NCBI GenBank assembly: GCA_016789485.1
Contig: JAEURE010000035.1
Location: forward strand, 1-15,190
Direction: 5' to 3'
DNA length: 15,190 nucleotides
DNA from: Anaerolineales bacterium
Lineage (GTDB): Bacteria > Chloroflexota > Anaerolineae > Anaerolineales > Villigracilaceae
In this document: piece after piece, positions 1-6,961 of the stretch
Position numbering within the stretch: position 1 is the first letter of the stretch
Layout: each line of letters begins with the position of its first letter
The notes under the pieces: model-generated
Told to the model about the DNA's origin: nothing
Databases searched by the model: none
Seen by the model: the letters and a program-made list of their open reading frames with translations, nothing else
Made by a program: the position numbers and the translations under genes

Positions 1-332
1 TCTCCTTCACCACTCCCGAAGATGGACTGGCAGGATTCATCCGTCTCTCTCTCCCGAAGGCAGGCTCGCCAGAAACAGGCATTCCCGAGCTTGATGGCGC
101 AGCCCTCATCCGCGAAGTGCATGTCTATGGTCAATCGCTCGAAGTCGGCTCCGAAAAAACAGGCGCCGCACAACACGCGGGACTTGGCACACGTCTGCTG
201 GAAGAGGCGGAAAAAACCGCAAAAGAAAACGGCTACGAAAACCTTGCAGTCATCGCAGCCGTTGGCACACGCAATTATTATCTAGACCGCGGCTTCAAAC
301 GCGGCGAATATTACCTCGTGAAGAGAATCTAA
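1..332 (+). CDS. elp3: Elp3-family tRNA U34 carboxymethyl-modifying enzyme, C-terminal part only (5' end outside window)
   Basis: The frame is open from the left edge, so only the last ~109 residues are seen. They form the end of a GNAT acetyltransferase fold with Elp3 hallmarks. These are the strand motif IREVHVYG, then an acetyl-CoA loop of the Q-x-x-G-x-G type (QHAGLGTRLL) followed by a helix, then RNYYLDRGF near the C-terminus, which matches the R-x-YY-x-x-x-G-Y/F signature that ends Elp3 proteins. In this family a radical-SAM domain precedes the acetyltransferase domain, and the enzyme adds a carboxymethyl-type group to the wobble uridine of tRNAs in the cytoplasm. The radical-SAM half lies upstream and cannot be checked. 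The gene converges on the TPR gene; the two stop codons overlap by two bases, leaving no room for a terminator. An ordinary GNAT enzyme is possible, but the motif order favours Elp3. Confidence 0.85.
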   Translation, partial: SFTTPEDGLAGFIRLSLPKAGSPETGIPELDGAALIREVHVYGQSLEVGSEKTGAAQHAGLGTRLLEEAEKTAKENGYENLAVIAAVGTRNYYLDRGFKRGEYYLVKRI

Positions 333-1195
333 CTTCCCAATTCCTTTAACCGCTTAAGACGGTCAGGCTCGCTTTCTGCCAGCCATGCATCCTTACTCAA
401 CACTTCATAAGCGGTTGCAAAATAAGGCTTCGCTTCCTTTTCACGCTTCAACGCCAGCAAACACTCCCCGATCTCTTCCAGCACGTAGCCATCCGTCTCA
501 CTCGCAGCTTCCAATTCCGCGCACAATCTCATCTGCTTGGATAACGCCTCATCAAGGCGATTAAGCGAACGCAGTGTCCGCGCCACGCACCAGACGGCGA
601 TACGAATCTCGCTCACGCCTCCTTTCGACCTGCGGAATGCTTCAGCTTTCTGGAAGATCTCCAACGCTGATTCATATTCACCCATGTCATGATATGCCCA
701 GCCCGTATTGTTGTAGAGCGAGCCAAGCCAGTTGCGCGCTTTTTCCTGTCCCGAAGATTCTGCCATTTGAATGGCTTGCAGGTTCAAGGTCAGGGCAGAG
801 GCGGGGTCGGCGATGATCCCCAGCATATGAATTGCATCCACTGCATGGGAATCTTCGCCAAGCGCCTTTGCCAAATCCAATGCCTGCTCGAAAAACGGTT
901 TCGCCTTGTCCGCCTGCTTCGACGAATTAAAAACCCGCCCGCGCTCCAGCAAATAACGGACTTTTGCACGCGAAGGACTTTCATCCAATTGCTTTTCAAC
1001 CCGATCCAGGGTTTGATGCGCTTCATCGAATTTTCTTTGCAATCCCTGCGTGCGCGCAATCTGGGTCAACAATTCAAGATAGGGATATTCATTTTCAGGG
1101 AACTGTGGCAGCAACTCGCGGAATTTCGTTTCTGTCTGATCAGGAGCCGAATAATCCCAGAGCGAATCAAAATCAGGAAGGTTCTGCTGAGGCAT
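329..1195 (-). CDS. tetratricopeptide (TPR) repeat protein
   Basis: A 288-residue protein made almost wholly of paired helices. The clearest TPR unit is around residues 160-190 (NNTGWAYHDMGEYESALEIF), with the usual Gly-x-Tyr / Ala-Leu-x-x-Phe spacing. Weaker units are near residues 45-75, 80-115, 200-230 and 235-265. TPR arrays are protein-binding scaffolds; the partner cannot be deduced. There is no signal peptide or membrane segment, so it is probably cytoplasmic. I place the start at the ATG at 1195 because a good Shine-Dalgarno (AGGAG) lies just upstream. A longer in-frame start at 1372 would add a Phe/Leu-rich, unrelated-looking leader that also runs through the promoter region. A plausible promoter lies 33-61 bp upstream. 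It is likely monocistronic, convergent with elp3. Confidence 0.85.
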   Translation of the reverse strand: MPQQNLPDFDSLWDYSAPDQTETKFRELLPQFPENEYPYLELLTQIARTQGLQRKFDEAHQTLDRVEKQLDESPSRAKVRYLLERGRVFNSSKQADKAKPFFEQALDLAKALGEDSHAVDAIHMLGIIADPASALTLNLQAIQMAESSGQEKARNWLGSLYNNTGWAYHDMGEYESALEIFQKAEAFRRSKGGVSEIRIAVWCVARTLRSLNRLDEALSKQMRLCAELEAASETDGYVLEEIGECLLALKREKEAKPYFATAYEVLSKDAWLAESEPDRLKRLKELGS

Positions 1196-1227
1196 AATTT
1201 TTTCTCCTACGTATAAAAGTTGTTTGG

Positions 1228-1256
1228 ATGATAATCCGATTGCATGCAGAGGGCAA
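1228..1256 (-). promoter_or_regulatory. candidate sigma-70-like promoter of the TPR gene
   Basis: On the minus strand a -35-like TTGCCC (1251-1256) is followed after exactly 17 bp by TATCAT (1228-1233), five of six matches to the -10 consensus. Transcription would start near 1221, giving a short leader that contains the AGGAG ribosome-binding site. Seen by eye only. Confidence 0.4.
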
Positions 1257-1367
1257 CCTGCTTTGGAAGAATGATGCAATGGTAAGATATAAAACTTATT
1301 GGATATCGGAATTATGTACAGCAGGAAAAACAGCAAGAATCGGGTGGATTTCTTATTTCCCGGGAAA

Positions 1368-1391
1368 TACAATTACCAATATCCATATTGG
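1368..1391 (+). promoter_or_regulatory. -10 element plus perfect inverted repeat upstream of the DMT transporter gene
   Basis: TACAAT at 1368-1373 is a good -10 candidate; the -35 position (1345-1350, TGGATT) matches poorly. Immediately downstream, CCAATATCCATATTGG (1376-1391) is a perfect inverted repeat with 7-bp arms and a 2-bp centre. It would cover the expected transcription start (~1380), a position typical of a repressor operator. The regulator is unknown, and no regulator gene is seen nearby. Confidence 0.35.
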
Positions 1392-1432
1392 AAATTTACA
1401 AACAACAAGCGTCTTAAATTATTGGAGTTAAC

Positions 1433-2308
1433 TTGAAAACAAAACACTGGTTCGTTTTTATCACTCTGGGATTGATCTGGAGTTCGTCCTTTCTATGGAT
1501 CGAACTTGCACTCAGGGAAATCGGTCCGCTTACCATCGTCGCCTTCCGTGTCTTCTTCGGGCTTTTGTTCGGCCTTGCCGTGATCATTTTCCAGCGCGCA
1601 CCCATGCCGCGCACCGCAAAGGAATGGACGCCGCTCATCGTGCTGGGTCTGACCAACATCGCCATTCCTTTCTTTCTGATCACATGGGGACAGAAATCCA
1701 TTGATTCGGGCGTTGCTTCCATCCTCGATGCAACTGTGCCGCTTTTCACCATCCTCGCCGCGCACTTCATCCTGCACGACGATAAAATGACCATCCCAAA
1801 AGTGCTGGGCTTGCTGGTTGGTTTCGCAGGCGTGGTTATCCTCATGAGCAAGGACATCGGCGCATCCAGCGGCTCTTTGCTGGGACAATTGGCAGTCATC
1901 ATTGCCTGTATCTTTTACGCCGGCAGTTCCATCTATGCCCGCAAATTCACTGAAGGCACGTTAGGGATTCTAAGGAGCATGGGGCCCTTGGTTTCCGCCA
2001 CAGCAGTGATGGGATTCTCAGCATTCATTTTTGAATCGCCGTTTAAAATCCCCACACTATCCCTCACCTGGATCGCGCTGCTCTGGCTGGGCATTCTCGG
2101 CTCCGGATTGGCATTCGTATTGTTATACTATCTGATCCATGAGATCGGTCCCACCCGCGCCACCATGGTCACATATCTGTTCCCGCTCGGCGGTGTCACC
2201 CTTGGCGTGATCTTCCTCAAAGAAGAATTGACCTGGCAGGTGATCACTGGCGCCGTCCTCATTATCAGCAGTCTCGTCATCGCAAACTGGAGTTCAAAAA
2301 ACGCATGA
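1433..2308 (+). CDS. DMT-superfamily (EamA-type) inner-membrane transporter
   Basis: A 291-residue, very hydrophobic protein with about ten predicted membrane helices in two similar halves (roughly residues 5-140 and 148-288), the layout of EamA/DME proteins. The first half starts with LGLIWSSSFLWIELALREIGP followed by a basic helix (AFRVFFG), a common family opening. The second half carries the matching ARKFTEG and RATMVTYLFPLGGV segments. Members export or import small metabolites; the substrate cannot be told from sequence. The initiator is a TTG at 1433, chosen because GGAG sits 5 nt upstream and the first membrane helix begins at once. The stop overlaps the era start by 4 nt (ATGA), so era is probably translationally coupled to it. 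The inverted repeat near its promoter hints at regulated expression. Confidence 0.88.
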   Translation: MKTKHWFVFITLGLIWSSSFLWIELALREIGPLTIVAFRVFFGLLFGLAVIIFQRAPMPRTAKEWTPLIVLGLTNIAIPFFLITWGQKSIDSGVASILDATVPLFTILAAHFILHDDKMTIPKVLGLLVGFAGVVILMSKDIGASSGSLLGQLAVIIACIFYAGSSIYARKFTEGTLGILRSMGPLVSATAVMGFSAFIFESPFKIPTLSLTWIALLWLGILGSGLAFVLLYYLIHEIGPTRATMVTYLFPLGGVTLGVIFLKEELTWQVITGAVLIISSLVIANWSSKNA

Positions 2309-3204
2309 CACATCATTCAGGTTTTGTTGCCATCATCGGACGACCCAATGTCGGCAAATCCACATTGGTCAATGCATTGCTGGGTCAAAAGATCGCGGCT
2401 GTTTCGCCCCGCCCGCAGACCACCCGCCGCCGTCAGCTTGGCATTCTCACCCTTGAAAACGCGCAAATCGTTTTCGTGGATACGCCCGGCATACATCACG
2501 CTCGTCACAAACTTGGCGAATTCCTGAATTACGAAGCCGAGGAAGCTCTTGCGGGTGTGGATGTGATTCTCTGGCTCGTGGATTCATCTTCCTCGCCTAC
2601 AGAGGATGATATCCATATTGCGGAACTGCTCAACAAGATATCGCTTCGTACTCACCGATTGCTGGTCTTAAACAAAATAGACACCATCGGCGCTGACGAA
2701 GTGTCCGCTCGCAGCGAAGAATATGCCAAATTATGGGATCAAGCCACAGTTAAAAAAGTATCCGCAGAGAAGCGGCTTGGGCTGGGTGAACTGCTCGAGA
2801 CTCTGATTCAGTCCCTGCCAGAGAGACCGCCTGAATATCCTGAAGAACAAATCACAGATGCGTACGAGCGCGATATTGCCGCAGACCTTTTGCGTGAAGC
2901 CTGCCTGCTCCAGTTACGGGACGAGGTGCCGCATAGTTTAGCCGTGCGCGTGGATGAATTCAAGGAACGCGAGAACGGCATGGCATACATCGCCGCAACC
3001 ATTTTCGTGGAACGTGAATCACACAAGGGAATCGTGATTGGCGAAGGCGGAAAAATGCTCAAGTCCATTGGCAGTGCGGCGCGCAAAGAGATCGAGGATA
3101 TGAGCGGACGGAAAGTTTTCATCGAATTGCGCGTGAAGGTTTCCAAAGACTGGCGCAATAATCAAAATGCCTTGAATCAATTCGGGTATGCGAAAAGAAA
3201 GTGA
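2305..3204 (+). CDS. era: GTPase Era, 16S rRNA-binding ribosome assembly factor
   Basis: A 299-residue protein of normal Era length. The GTPase motifs are complete: P-loop GRPNVGKS at residues 12-19, switch Thr in the PQTTRRR segment (37-43), G3 DTPG at 59-62, G4 NKID at 123-126, and a G5-like SAEK. The C-terminal third is a KH RNA-binding domain with the loop IGEGGKMLKSIG and the typical Era ending (KVSKDWRNN). Era binds the 3' end of 16S rRNA and checks 30S subunit maturation in the cytoplasm and at the membrane; it is usually essential. It starts inside the transporter stop codon (ATGA overlap), so the two are co-transcribed. This is not the common rnc-era-recO arrangement. It is convergent with the YitT-family gene 28 bp downstream. 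Confidence 0.97.
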   Translation: MTHHSGFVAIIGRPNVGKSTLVNALLGQKIAAVSPRPQTTRRRQLGILTLENAQIVFVDTPGIHHARHKLGEFLNYEAEEALAGVDVILWLVDSSSSPTEDDIHIAELLNKISLRTHRLLVLNKIDTIGADEVSARSEEYAKLWDQATVKKVSAEKRLGLGELLETLIQSLPERPPEYPEEQITDAYERDIAADLLREACLLQLRDEVPHSLAVRVDEFKERENGMAYIAATIFVERESHKGIVIGEGGKMLKSIGSAARKEIEDMSGRKVFIELRVKVSKDWRNNQNALNQFGYAKRK

Positions 3205-3211
3205 TCCTTCC

Positions 3212-3232
3212 TTCTTTTGAAAGAGAAAAGAA
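3212..3232. terminator. weak AT-rich hairpin between era and the YitT-family gene
   Basis: TTCTTTT (3212-3218) pairs perfectly with AAAAGAA (3226-3232) across a 7-nt loop in the 28-bp convergent gap. The stem is AT-rich and the trailing U-run is poor, so this is only a possible bidirectional terminator. Confidence 0.2.
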
Positions 3233-4117
3233 TCAACGTCCCTTCAGCGGCTTGAACCCTTCTCCCAACGCTTCATGAGCGACCCCGATCACCATAAAGG
3301 CTTCGGGGTCGCTTTCATGCACAATGGCTTTAAGGGAAGCCACCTCCGCACGATTAACCACGCAATACAACACGGGACGTGAATTGCCTGTATAGCCGCC
3401 TTTGCCTTCAAGGTAGGTCACACCGCGCTCCAATTCTTCGATCACACGGCTGGTAACTTCTTCGGGTTTTGCGGTCACGATCATCGCTGTACGAACGGTA
3501 GCTCCGCCCTCAAGAACGGTTTCAGAAACAAGCCCGCTGACGTACAACGTGATCATCGCATACAAAGCCTGCTTCCAACCAAAGATAAATCCGGCAGATA
3601 GAATCACAGCCGTATCCACGATCAGATAACTTTGGGTCATGGAAATGCCGCGCCAATGGTTGAGAATGCGCGCCAGAATATCCGAGCCGCCGCTGGTGCC
3701 GCGTGCGCGATACACCATTCCATACCCAATACCGCTGAAGATGGCACCGTAAAGCGAATTGAGAAAAATATCGCCGTTCAGGTCATTAATAAGAATCTGG
3801 GAATAGGAAATAAAGGCGGGAATCTTCAAAAGTAAATCTGTTAAGAGTGAATACGTGACGATGGAAACCGCTGTCCGCATGGCAAATTTGAATCCGCCGA
3901 GATAACGCCAGCCCAGCAAAAAAAGCGGGATGTTACCAAGGAGCACCATTAAACCGATGGGCCAGCCGGTGAAGTGATTGATCAACTGGGAAATACCGCT
4001 CACCCCGCCTGAAGCAAGATTAGAGGGGATAAAGAAGAGGCGCAGGCTGACAGCCTGTATCAGGCTCGAAATAAGTATCAAAAGATAATCGCGAATGGTG
4101 GACCAATATTTTTTCAT
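3233..4117 (-). CDS. YitT-family integral membrane protein (DUF161 / DUF2179)
   Basis: A 294-residue protein with five or six membrane helices in the first ~200 residues. It carries two family Gly/Ser-rich motifs, ASGGVSGISQLI near residue 35 and RARGTSGGSDILARIL near residue 150. A soluble DUF2179 domain follows (from about residue 205: RTAMIVTAKPEEVTSRVIEE), with the typical GVTYLEGKGGYTG and C-terminal PEAFMVIG segments. The family is widespread; its role is not established, and regulation or transport by the DUF2179 domain is only a guess. I take the ATG at 4117, preceded by GGAAGG. A longer in-frame start at 4228 would overlap the divergent gene and its promoter. A consensus TATAAT lies at 4140-4145. 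Divergent from the LPG-synthase-like gene and convergent with era. Confidence 0.9.
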   Translation of the reverse strand: MKKYWSTIRDYLLILISSLIQAVSLRLFFIPSNLASGGVSGISQLINHFTGWPIGLMVLLGNIPLFLLGWRYLGGFKFAMRTAVSIVTYSLLTDLLLKIPAFISYSQILINDLNGDIFLNSLYGAIFSGIGYGMVYRARGTSGGSDILARILNHWRGISMTQSYLIVDTAVILSAGFIFGWKQALYAMITLYVSGLVSETVLEGGATVRTAMIVTAKPEEVTSRVIEELERGVTYLEGKGGYTGNSRPVLYCVVNRAEVASLKAIVHESDPEAFMVIGVAHEALGEGFKPLKGR

Positions 4118-4139
4118 GATAATTCCTTCCGGGGAGCGT

Positions 4140-4145
4140 ATTATA
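4140..4145 (-). promoter_or_regulatory. consensus -10 box for the YitT-family gene
   Basis: TATAAT on the minus strand, 22 nt before the ATG at 4117, leaving a short leader that holds the ribosome-binding site. No convincing -35 at 16-18 bp. Confidence 0.45.
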
Positions 4146-4170
4146 TCCGAGCAAATCCCCTCTTTACTTT

Positions 4171-4179
4171 TGGTACAAT
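4171..4179 (+). promoter_or_regulatory. extended -10 (TGG-TACAAT) for the LPG-synthase-like gene, probably giving a leaderless mRNA
   Basis: TACAAT at 4174-4179 is preceded by TG one base upstream, making an extended -10 that can work without a -35; none is visible. The ATG at 4188 follows after 8 nt, so transcription should begin at or within a base or two of the start codon, and no Shine-Dalgarno is present. Confidence 0.5.
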
Positions 4180-4187
4180 CAGCCTCT

Positions 4188-5192
4188 ATGAAAAAATGGC
4201 AAATTTGGCTCGGGGTGCTGATCAGCATCTTTTTTATCTGGCTTGCTCTGCGCGGCCTTCACCTGGAAGATTTCTGGAACGCGGTACAAAAAGCAAATTA
4301 CATTTGGCTTCTCCCCGGCATTGGCATCTATTTCATCGGGGTATGGATTCGGGCATGGCGCTGGCATTACCTGCTGAGCCCTATCAAGAAAATCCCCACA
4401 AAGACCATGTTCCCCATCACGACCATCGGCTACATGGGCAACAACATCTATCCTGCCCGCGCAGGGGAAGTGTTACGAGCAGTGATCTTAAAACGCAGGG
4501 AGGGCGTGCCCGTCTCTGCTTCCCTCGCGACCATCATCGTGGAGCGTATTTTTGACGGCGTAGTGATGCTGGCATTCGTCTTTGTCAATCTCTCTGAACT
4601 CGCCAAACTGACGGGTGCATCCGGTTTCGTAGGCAACATTCAACAAGTGGCAATTTATGGAACGGGCATCTTTCTCGGCGCGCTGGTTGTCTTTTTGCTG
4701 GCAGCCATGTTCCCGCAGGTGACCGCGAAGATCGGCATTAGGGCTATCGAACATTTGACTCCGCAGCGCCTGCATGAAAAGCTTGGCGGCATTATGCACA
4801 AATTTCTGGACGGGCTCGCTTCGCTGCGCTCTCCCTTTAACGTGTTAATGGTCTTTTTTACTTCGGTCATCATCTGGCTGCTGGAGACGGGCAAATACTG
4901 GTTCGTGATGCACGCCTTCGACTTCAACGTTTCCTTCTTTGCGTTGATGCTGATGAATGGCATTGTCAATCTTGCAACCACCATCCCGTCTGCGCCGGGG
5001 TATATCGGCACGTTCGACGCACCGGGCATCGCGGTCTTAACCGCTTATGGTGTGGATCAGGCCACCGCGGCGGGATACACACTCACTTTACACGTTGCTC
5101 TTTGGCTTCCCATCACCATACTGGGCGCGTATTATCTGGCGCGTGAGGGAATCAAGTGGAGTGATACACTCAGGACAGAAATAGAGAAATAA
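4188..5192 (+). CDS. LPG synthase-like transmembrane protein (UPF0104 / COG0392 family)
   Basis: A 334-residue membrane protein with about eight helices. Family motifs are visible: the first helix with a WIRAWRWHYLL segment near residue 60, GYMGNNIYPARAGEVLRAVIL (about residues 80-100), VERIFDG (about 121-127), and in the last third PSAPGYIGTFD. These match the membrane half of lysylphosphatidylglycerol synthase. Stand-alone members lack the aminoacyl-transfer domain, and proposed roles include lipid flipping or glycolipid-related functions; the substrate is unknown. I choose the ATG at 4188, where the hydrophobic N-terminus begins with MKKWQIWLG, rather than the longer start at 4095, which would overlap the divergent YitT gene. 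No Shine-Dalgarno is seen; an extended -10 sits 8 nt upstream. The FAD oxidoreductase gene follows 76 bp downstream on the same strand and may share envelope-glycolipid metabolism (inference). Confidence 0.87.
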   Translation: MKKWQIWLGVLISIFFIWLALRGLHLEDFWNAVQKANYIWLLPGIGIYFIGVWIRAWRWHYLLSPIKKIPTKTMFPITTIGYMGNNIYPARAGEVLRAVILKRREGVPVSASLATIIVERIFDGVVMLAFVFVNLSELAKLTGASGFVGNIQQVAIYGTGIFLGALVVFLLAAMFPQVTAKIGIRAIEHLTPQRLHEKLGGIMHKFLDGLASLRSPFNVLMVFFTSVIIWLLETGKYWFVMHAFDFNVSFFALMLMNGIVNLATTIPSAPGYIGTFDAPGIAVLTAYGVDQATAAGYTLTLHVALWLPITILGAYYLAREGIKWSDTLRTEIEK

Positions 5193-5201
5193 TTACGATC
5201 A

Positions 5202-5254
5202 TGTCACTGTGAGGATTGCTTTGGGTAAATAACAAGTACGCTCTCGCAATGACA
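5202..5254. repeat. decayed copy of a short interspersed inverted-repeat element
   Basis: TGTCACTGTGA (5202-5212) and TCGCAATGACA (5244-5254) form terminal inverted repeats with 9 of 11 matches. The interior (GAGGATTGCTTTGGG) and right end resemble the non-coding element ending in ...CCTCGCAATGACA that recurs in many bacterial genomes, recalled from memory and not searched. It is about 53 bp, shorter than full copies, so probably a fragment. Confidence 0.45.
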
Positions 5255-5268
5255 TTGGATGAGGAAAC

Positions 5269-6543
5269 ATGAAAATAGCAATTATCGGGGCAGGATACGG
5301 CGGCATGGCAGCCGCATGGGATTTGAAAAAGGCGGGGCATGATATCACCATTTTCGAGTCTGCAAATTATGCAGGCGGACTGGCGAGCGGATTCAAAGCC
5401 CTACACTGGAATTGGTCACTGGAAAAGTTTTATCACCACTGGTTCCAAACAGATAACGAAATGCTTGGATTGATCCGCGAATTGGGATTGGAAGACAAGG
5501 TGATCTTTCCGCGCCCGCTGACGGTGATGTACTACAAAAAGAAATGGTATCCCTTTGACTCAATCATCAATGCGCTGTTGTTCCCCGGGCTTGGCTGGGG
5601 ATTGAACAAGATCCGCTTCGGCTTCGTTGGGTTGTTCCTGCGCATCACGAACAATTGGCGCGCGCTGGAAAAGGTCACTGCCCATGAATGGATGTTGAAA
5701 TGGGCTGGCAAAAAAGTGTACGAGCAGATGTGGGAACCGCTCTTGATCGGAAAGTTTGCTTCCTTCTACAAAGATGTCAACATGGCGTGGTTGTGGGCAC
5801 GCATGCATGCGCGTACCACACGTCTTGGCACATTTGAAGGCGGCTTCCAAAAGTTCGCGGATCTGTTTGCAGAAAAGCTCAGGAAGCAGGGTGTGGAGAT
5901 TCGGCTTGGGGTGAGCATCAAATCCATTAAGCAGGACCAGGCGTCCCGAAGTTTGAGCGTGGATGATGAATCCTTCGACAAGGTCCTGGTGACCACGTCG
6001 CCGAATTTGATGGCAAAGCTGTGCCCGAGTCTTCCTGAAAATTATTTGAAGGGACTGCTGGGATTGAAGTCGATGGGCGCGGTGGTGATGACGCTCTCGT
6101 TGAAACATTCGCTTTCAAAGGACGGGTATTACTGGTTCAACGTGCCAAAGGGTGAGGGGTATCCATTTTTGGCTCTGGTGGAACACACAAATTTTGTGCC
6201 AAAGGAAAATTTTGGCGGCGACCACATTGTGTATGCGGGCGATTATTTGGAACTGGGGCATGAATATTTTTCAATGAGCGATGATGAATTATTGGAACGG
6301 TTTATTCCCGCCTTCCAAAAATTCAACCCCGAATTTTCACGCGAGTGGATTCAAAAGATCTGGGTGCATAAAACGAATTATGCACAGCCTGTTCCGTTGG
6401 TTGGACATTCGAAAAACATTCCCGATATCCAAACGCCGATCGACGGCTTGTACTTTGCTTCGATGAGTCAAGTCTACCCGTGGGATCGCGGAACGAATTT
6501 TGCAGTGGAAATTGGCAGACGCGCGGCGAGGATAATGAAATAA
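5269..6543 (+). CDS. NAD(P)/FAD-dependent oxidoreductase of the protoporphyrinogen oxidase / amine oxidase-like family
   Basis: A 424-residue soluble flavoprotein. It opens with a dinucleotide-binding fold: GAGYGG at residues 7-12, then an acidic residue at the end of the second strand (E30) and GG at 36-37, the classic FAD-binding arrangement of NAD_binding_8/amine-oxidase proteins. A C-terminal FAD-contact segment is also present (DGLYFASMSQVYPWDRGTN followed by an alpha-helix, about residues 395-420). The middle has a Trp/Tyr-rich substrate region (HWNWSLEKFYHHWF). Related bacterial enzymes act on porphyrinogens, carotenoids or sugar nucleotides (galactopyranose mutase-like); the substrate here is unknown. 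A GAGG ribosome-binding site lies just upstream of the ATG. It probably forms a unit with the LPG-synthase-like gene and ends at a strong terminator. Confidence 0.85.
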   Translation: MKIAIIGAGYGGMAAAWDLKKAGHDITIFESANYAGGLASGFKALHWNWSLEKFYHHWFQTDNEMLGLIRELGLEDKVIFPRPLTVMYYKKKWYPFDSIINALLFPGLGWGLNKIRFGFVGLFLRITNNWRALEKVTAHEWMLKWAGKKVYEQMWEPLLIGKFASFYKDVNMAWLWARMHARTTRLGTFEGGFQKFADLFAEKLRKQGVEIRLGVSIKSIKQDQASRSLSVDDESFDKVLVTTSPNLMAKLCPSLPENYLKGLLGLKSMGAVVMTLSLKHSLSKDGYYWFNVPKGEGYPFLALVEHTNFVPKENFGGDHIVYAGDYLELGHEYFSMSDDELLERFIPAFQKFNPEFSREWIQKIWVHKTNYAQPVPLVGHSKNIPDIQTPIDGLYFASMSQVYPWDRGTNFAVEIGRRAARIMK

Positions 6544-6553
6544 GTACAAGCAT

Positions 6554-6591
6554 AAAAAAAACGAAGGCGGCTCACCACCTTCGTTTTTTTT
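6554..6591. terminator. bidirectional intrinsic terminator
   Basis: A perfect 14-bp stem (AAAAAAAACGAAGG at 6554-6567 with its complement at 6578-6591) around a 10-nt loop. It has an A-run on the left and a T-run on the right, so it can stop transcription from both sides: the FAD oxidoreductase on + and the lipoprotein gene (ending at 6590) on -. Confidence 0.9.
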
Positions 6592-6961
6592 ATTTCACCA
6601 CTAGCGTATATTCCCACTCCCCTATCTGACCGCTAACATTGGTTCCGAGGCATCTGGCAACGACCTTGAACGTAAACGTGCCTGATTCTTCGGGTGCACC
6701 GCGAATGCGCGCCTTGTCTTCGTGAGCGGATTCGTCGAATTCAAAGATCAATCCCTGCGGTAATGTCCCTTCGGAAACATAAAAACTATAGACCGGCGTC
6801 TCGTTTTGTGAAACCTGAATCTCCACATCGTATGAAATACCCATGCGTGCTTCAGGCAGATCCGCTGGGGTAAATGCCAGTTCAGGTCTGTTCATTCTCC
6901 AGCAGGCAAGGGAAGAAAGGGTCAAGGCAACTATTGAAAGAAAAACGGAGATGCGTTTCAT
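6590..6961 (-). CDS. small putative lipoprotein with an Ig-like (He_PIG-type) domain
   Basis: A 123-residue protein with a basic/hydrophobic N-terminus (MKRISVFLSIVALTLSSLAC) ending at Cys20. The -3 residue is Ser rather than Leu, so the lipobox is imperfect but lipidation is still likely. The rest reads like a beta-sandwich of the putative Ig (He_PIG) type: LPQGLIFEFDE, then RIRGAPEESGTFTFKVVA, the typical 'LP.GL ... G.P...GT..F.V.A' pattern. It would sit on the outer face of the membrane; its function is unknown. The ATG overlaps the GNAT stop codon (ATGA) and the preceding Shine-Dalgarno is weak, so its translation probably depends on the upstream GNAT gene. It ends inside the bidirectional terminator. 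Confidence 0.8.
   Translation of the reverse strand: MKRISVFLSIVALTLSSLACWRMNRPELAFTPADLPEARMGISYDVEIQVSQNETPVYSFYVSEGTLPQGLIFEFDESAHEDKARIRGAPEESGTFTFKVVARCLGTNVSGQIGEWEYTLVVK

Noticed and set aside
689..1216. 175-residue open frame on + opposite the TPR gene
   Set aside because: It is antisense to the TPR gene with no domain or ribosome-binding site, and its composition (Cys/Phe/Arg-rich) does not look like a real protein.
1196..1372. N-terminal extension of the TPR protein to 1372
   Set aside because: It would cover the promoter region and -10/-35 candidates and adds an unrelated hydrophobic leader; AGGAG precedes the ATG at 1195.
5560..6108. 182-residue open frame on - inside the FAD oxidoreductase gene
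   Set aside because: It is a shadow of the + strand coding frame: His/Gln/Arg-rich, no motif, no start signal.
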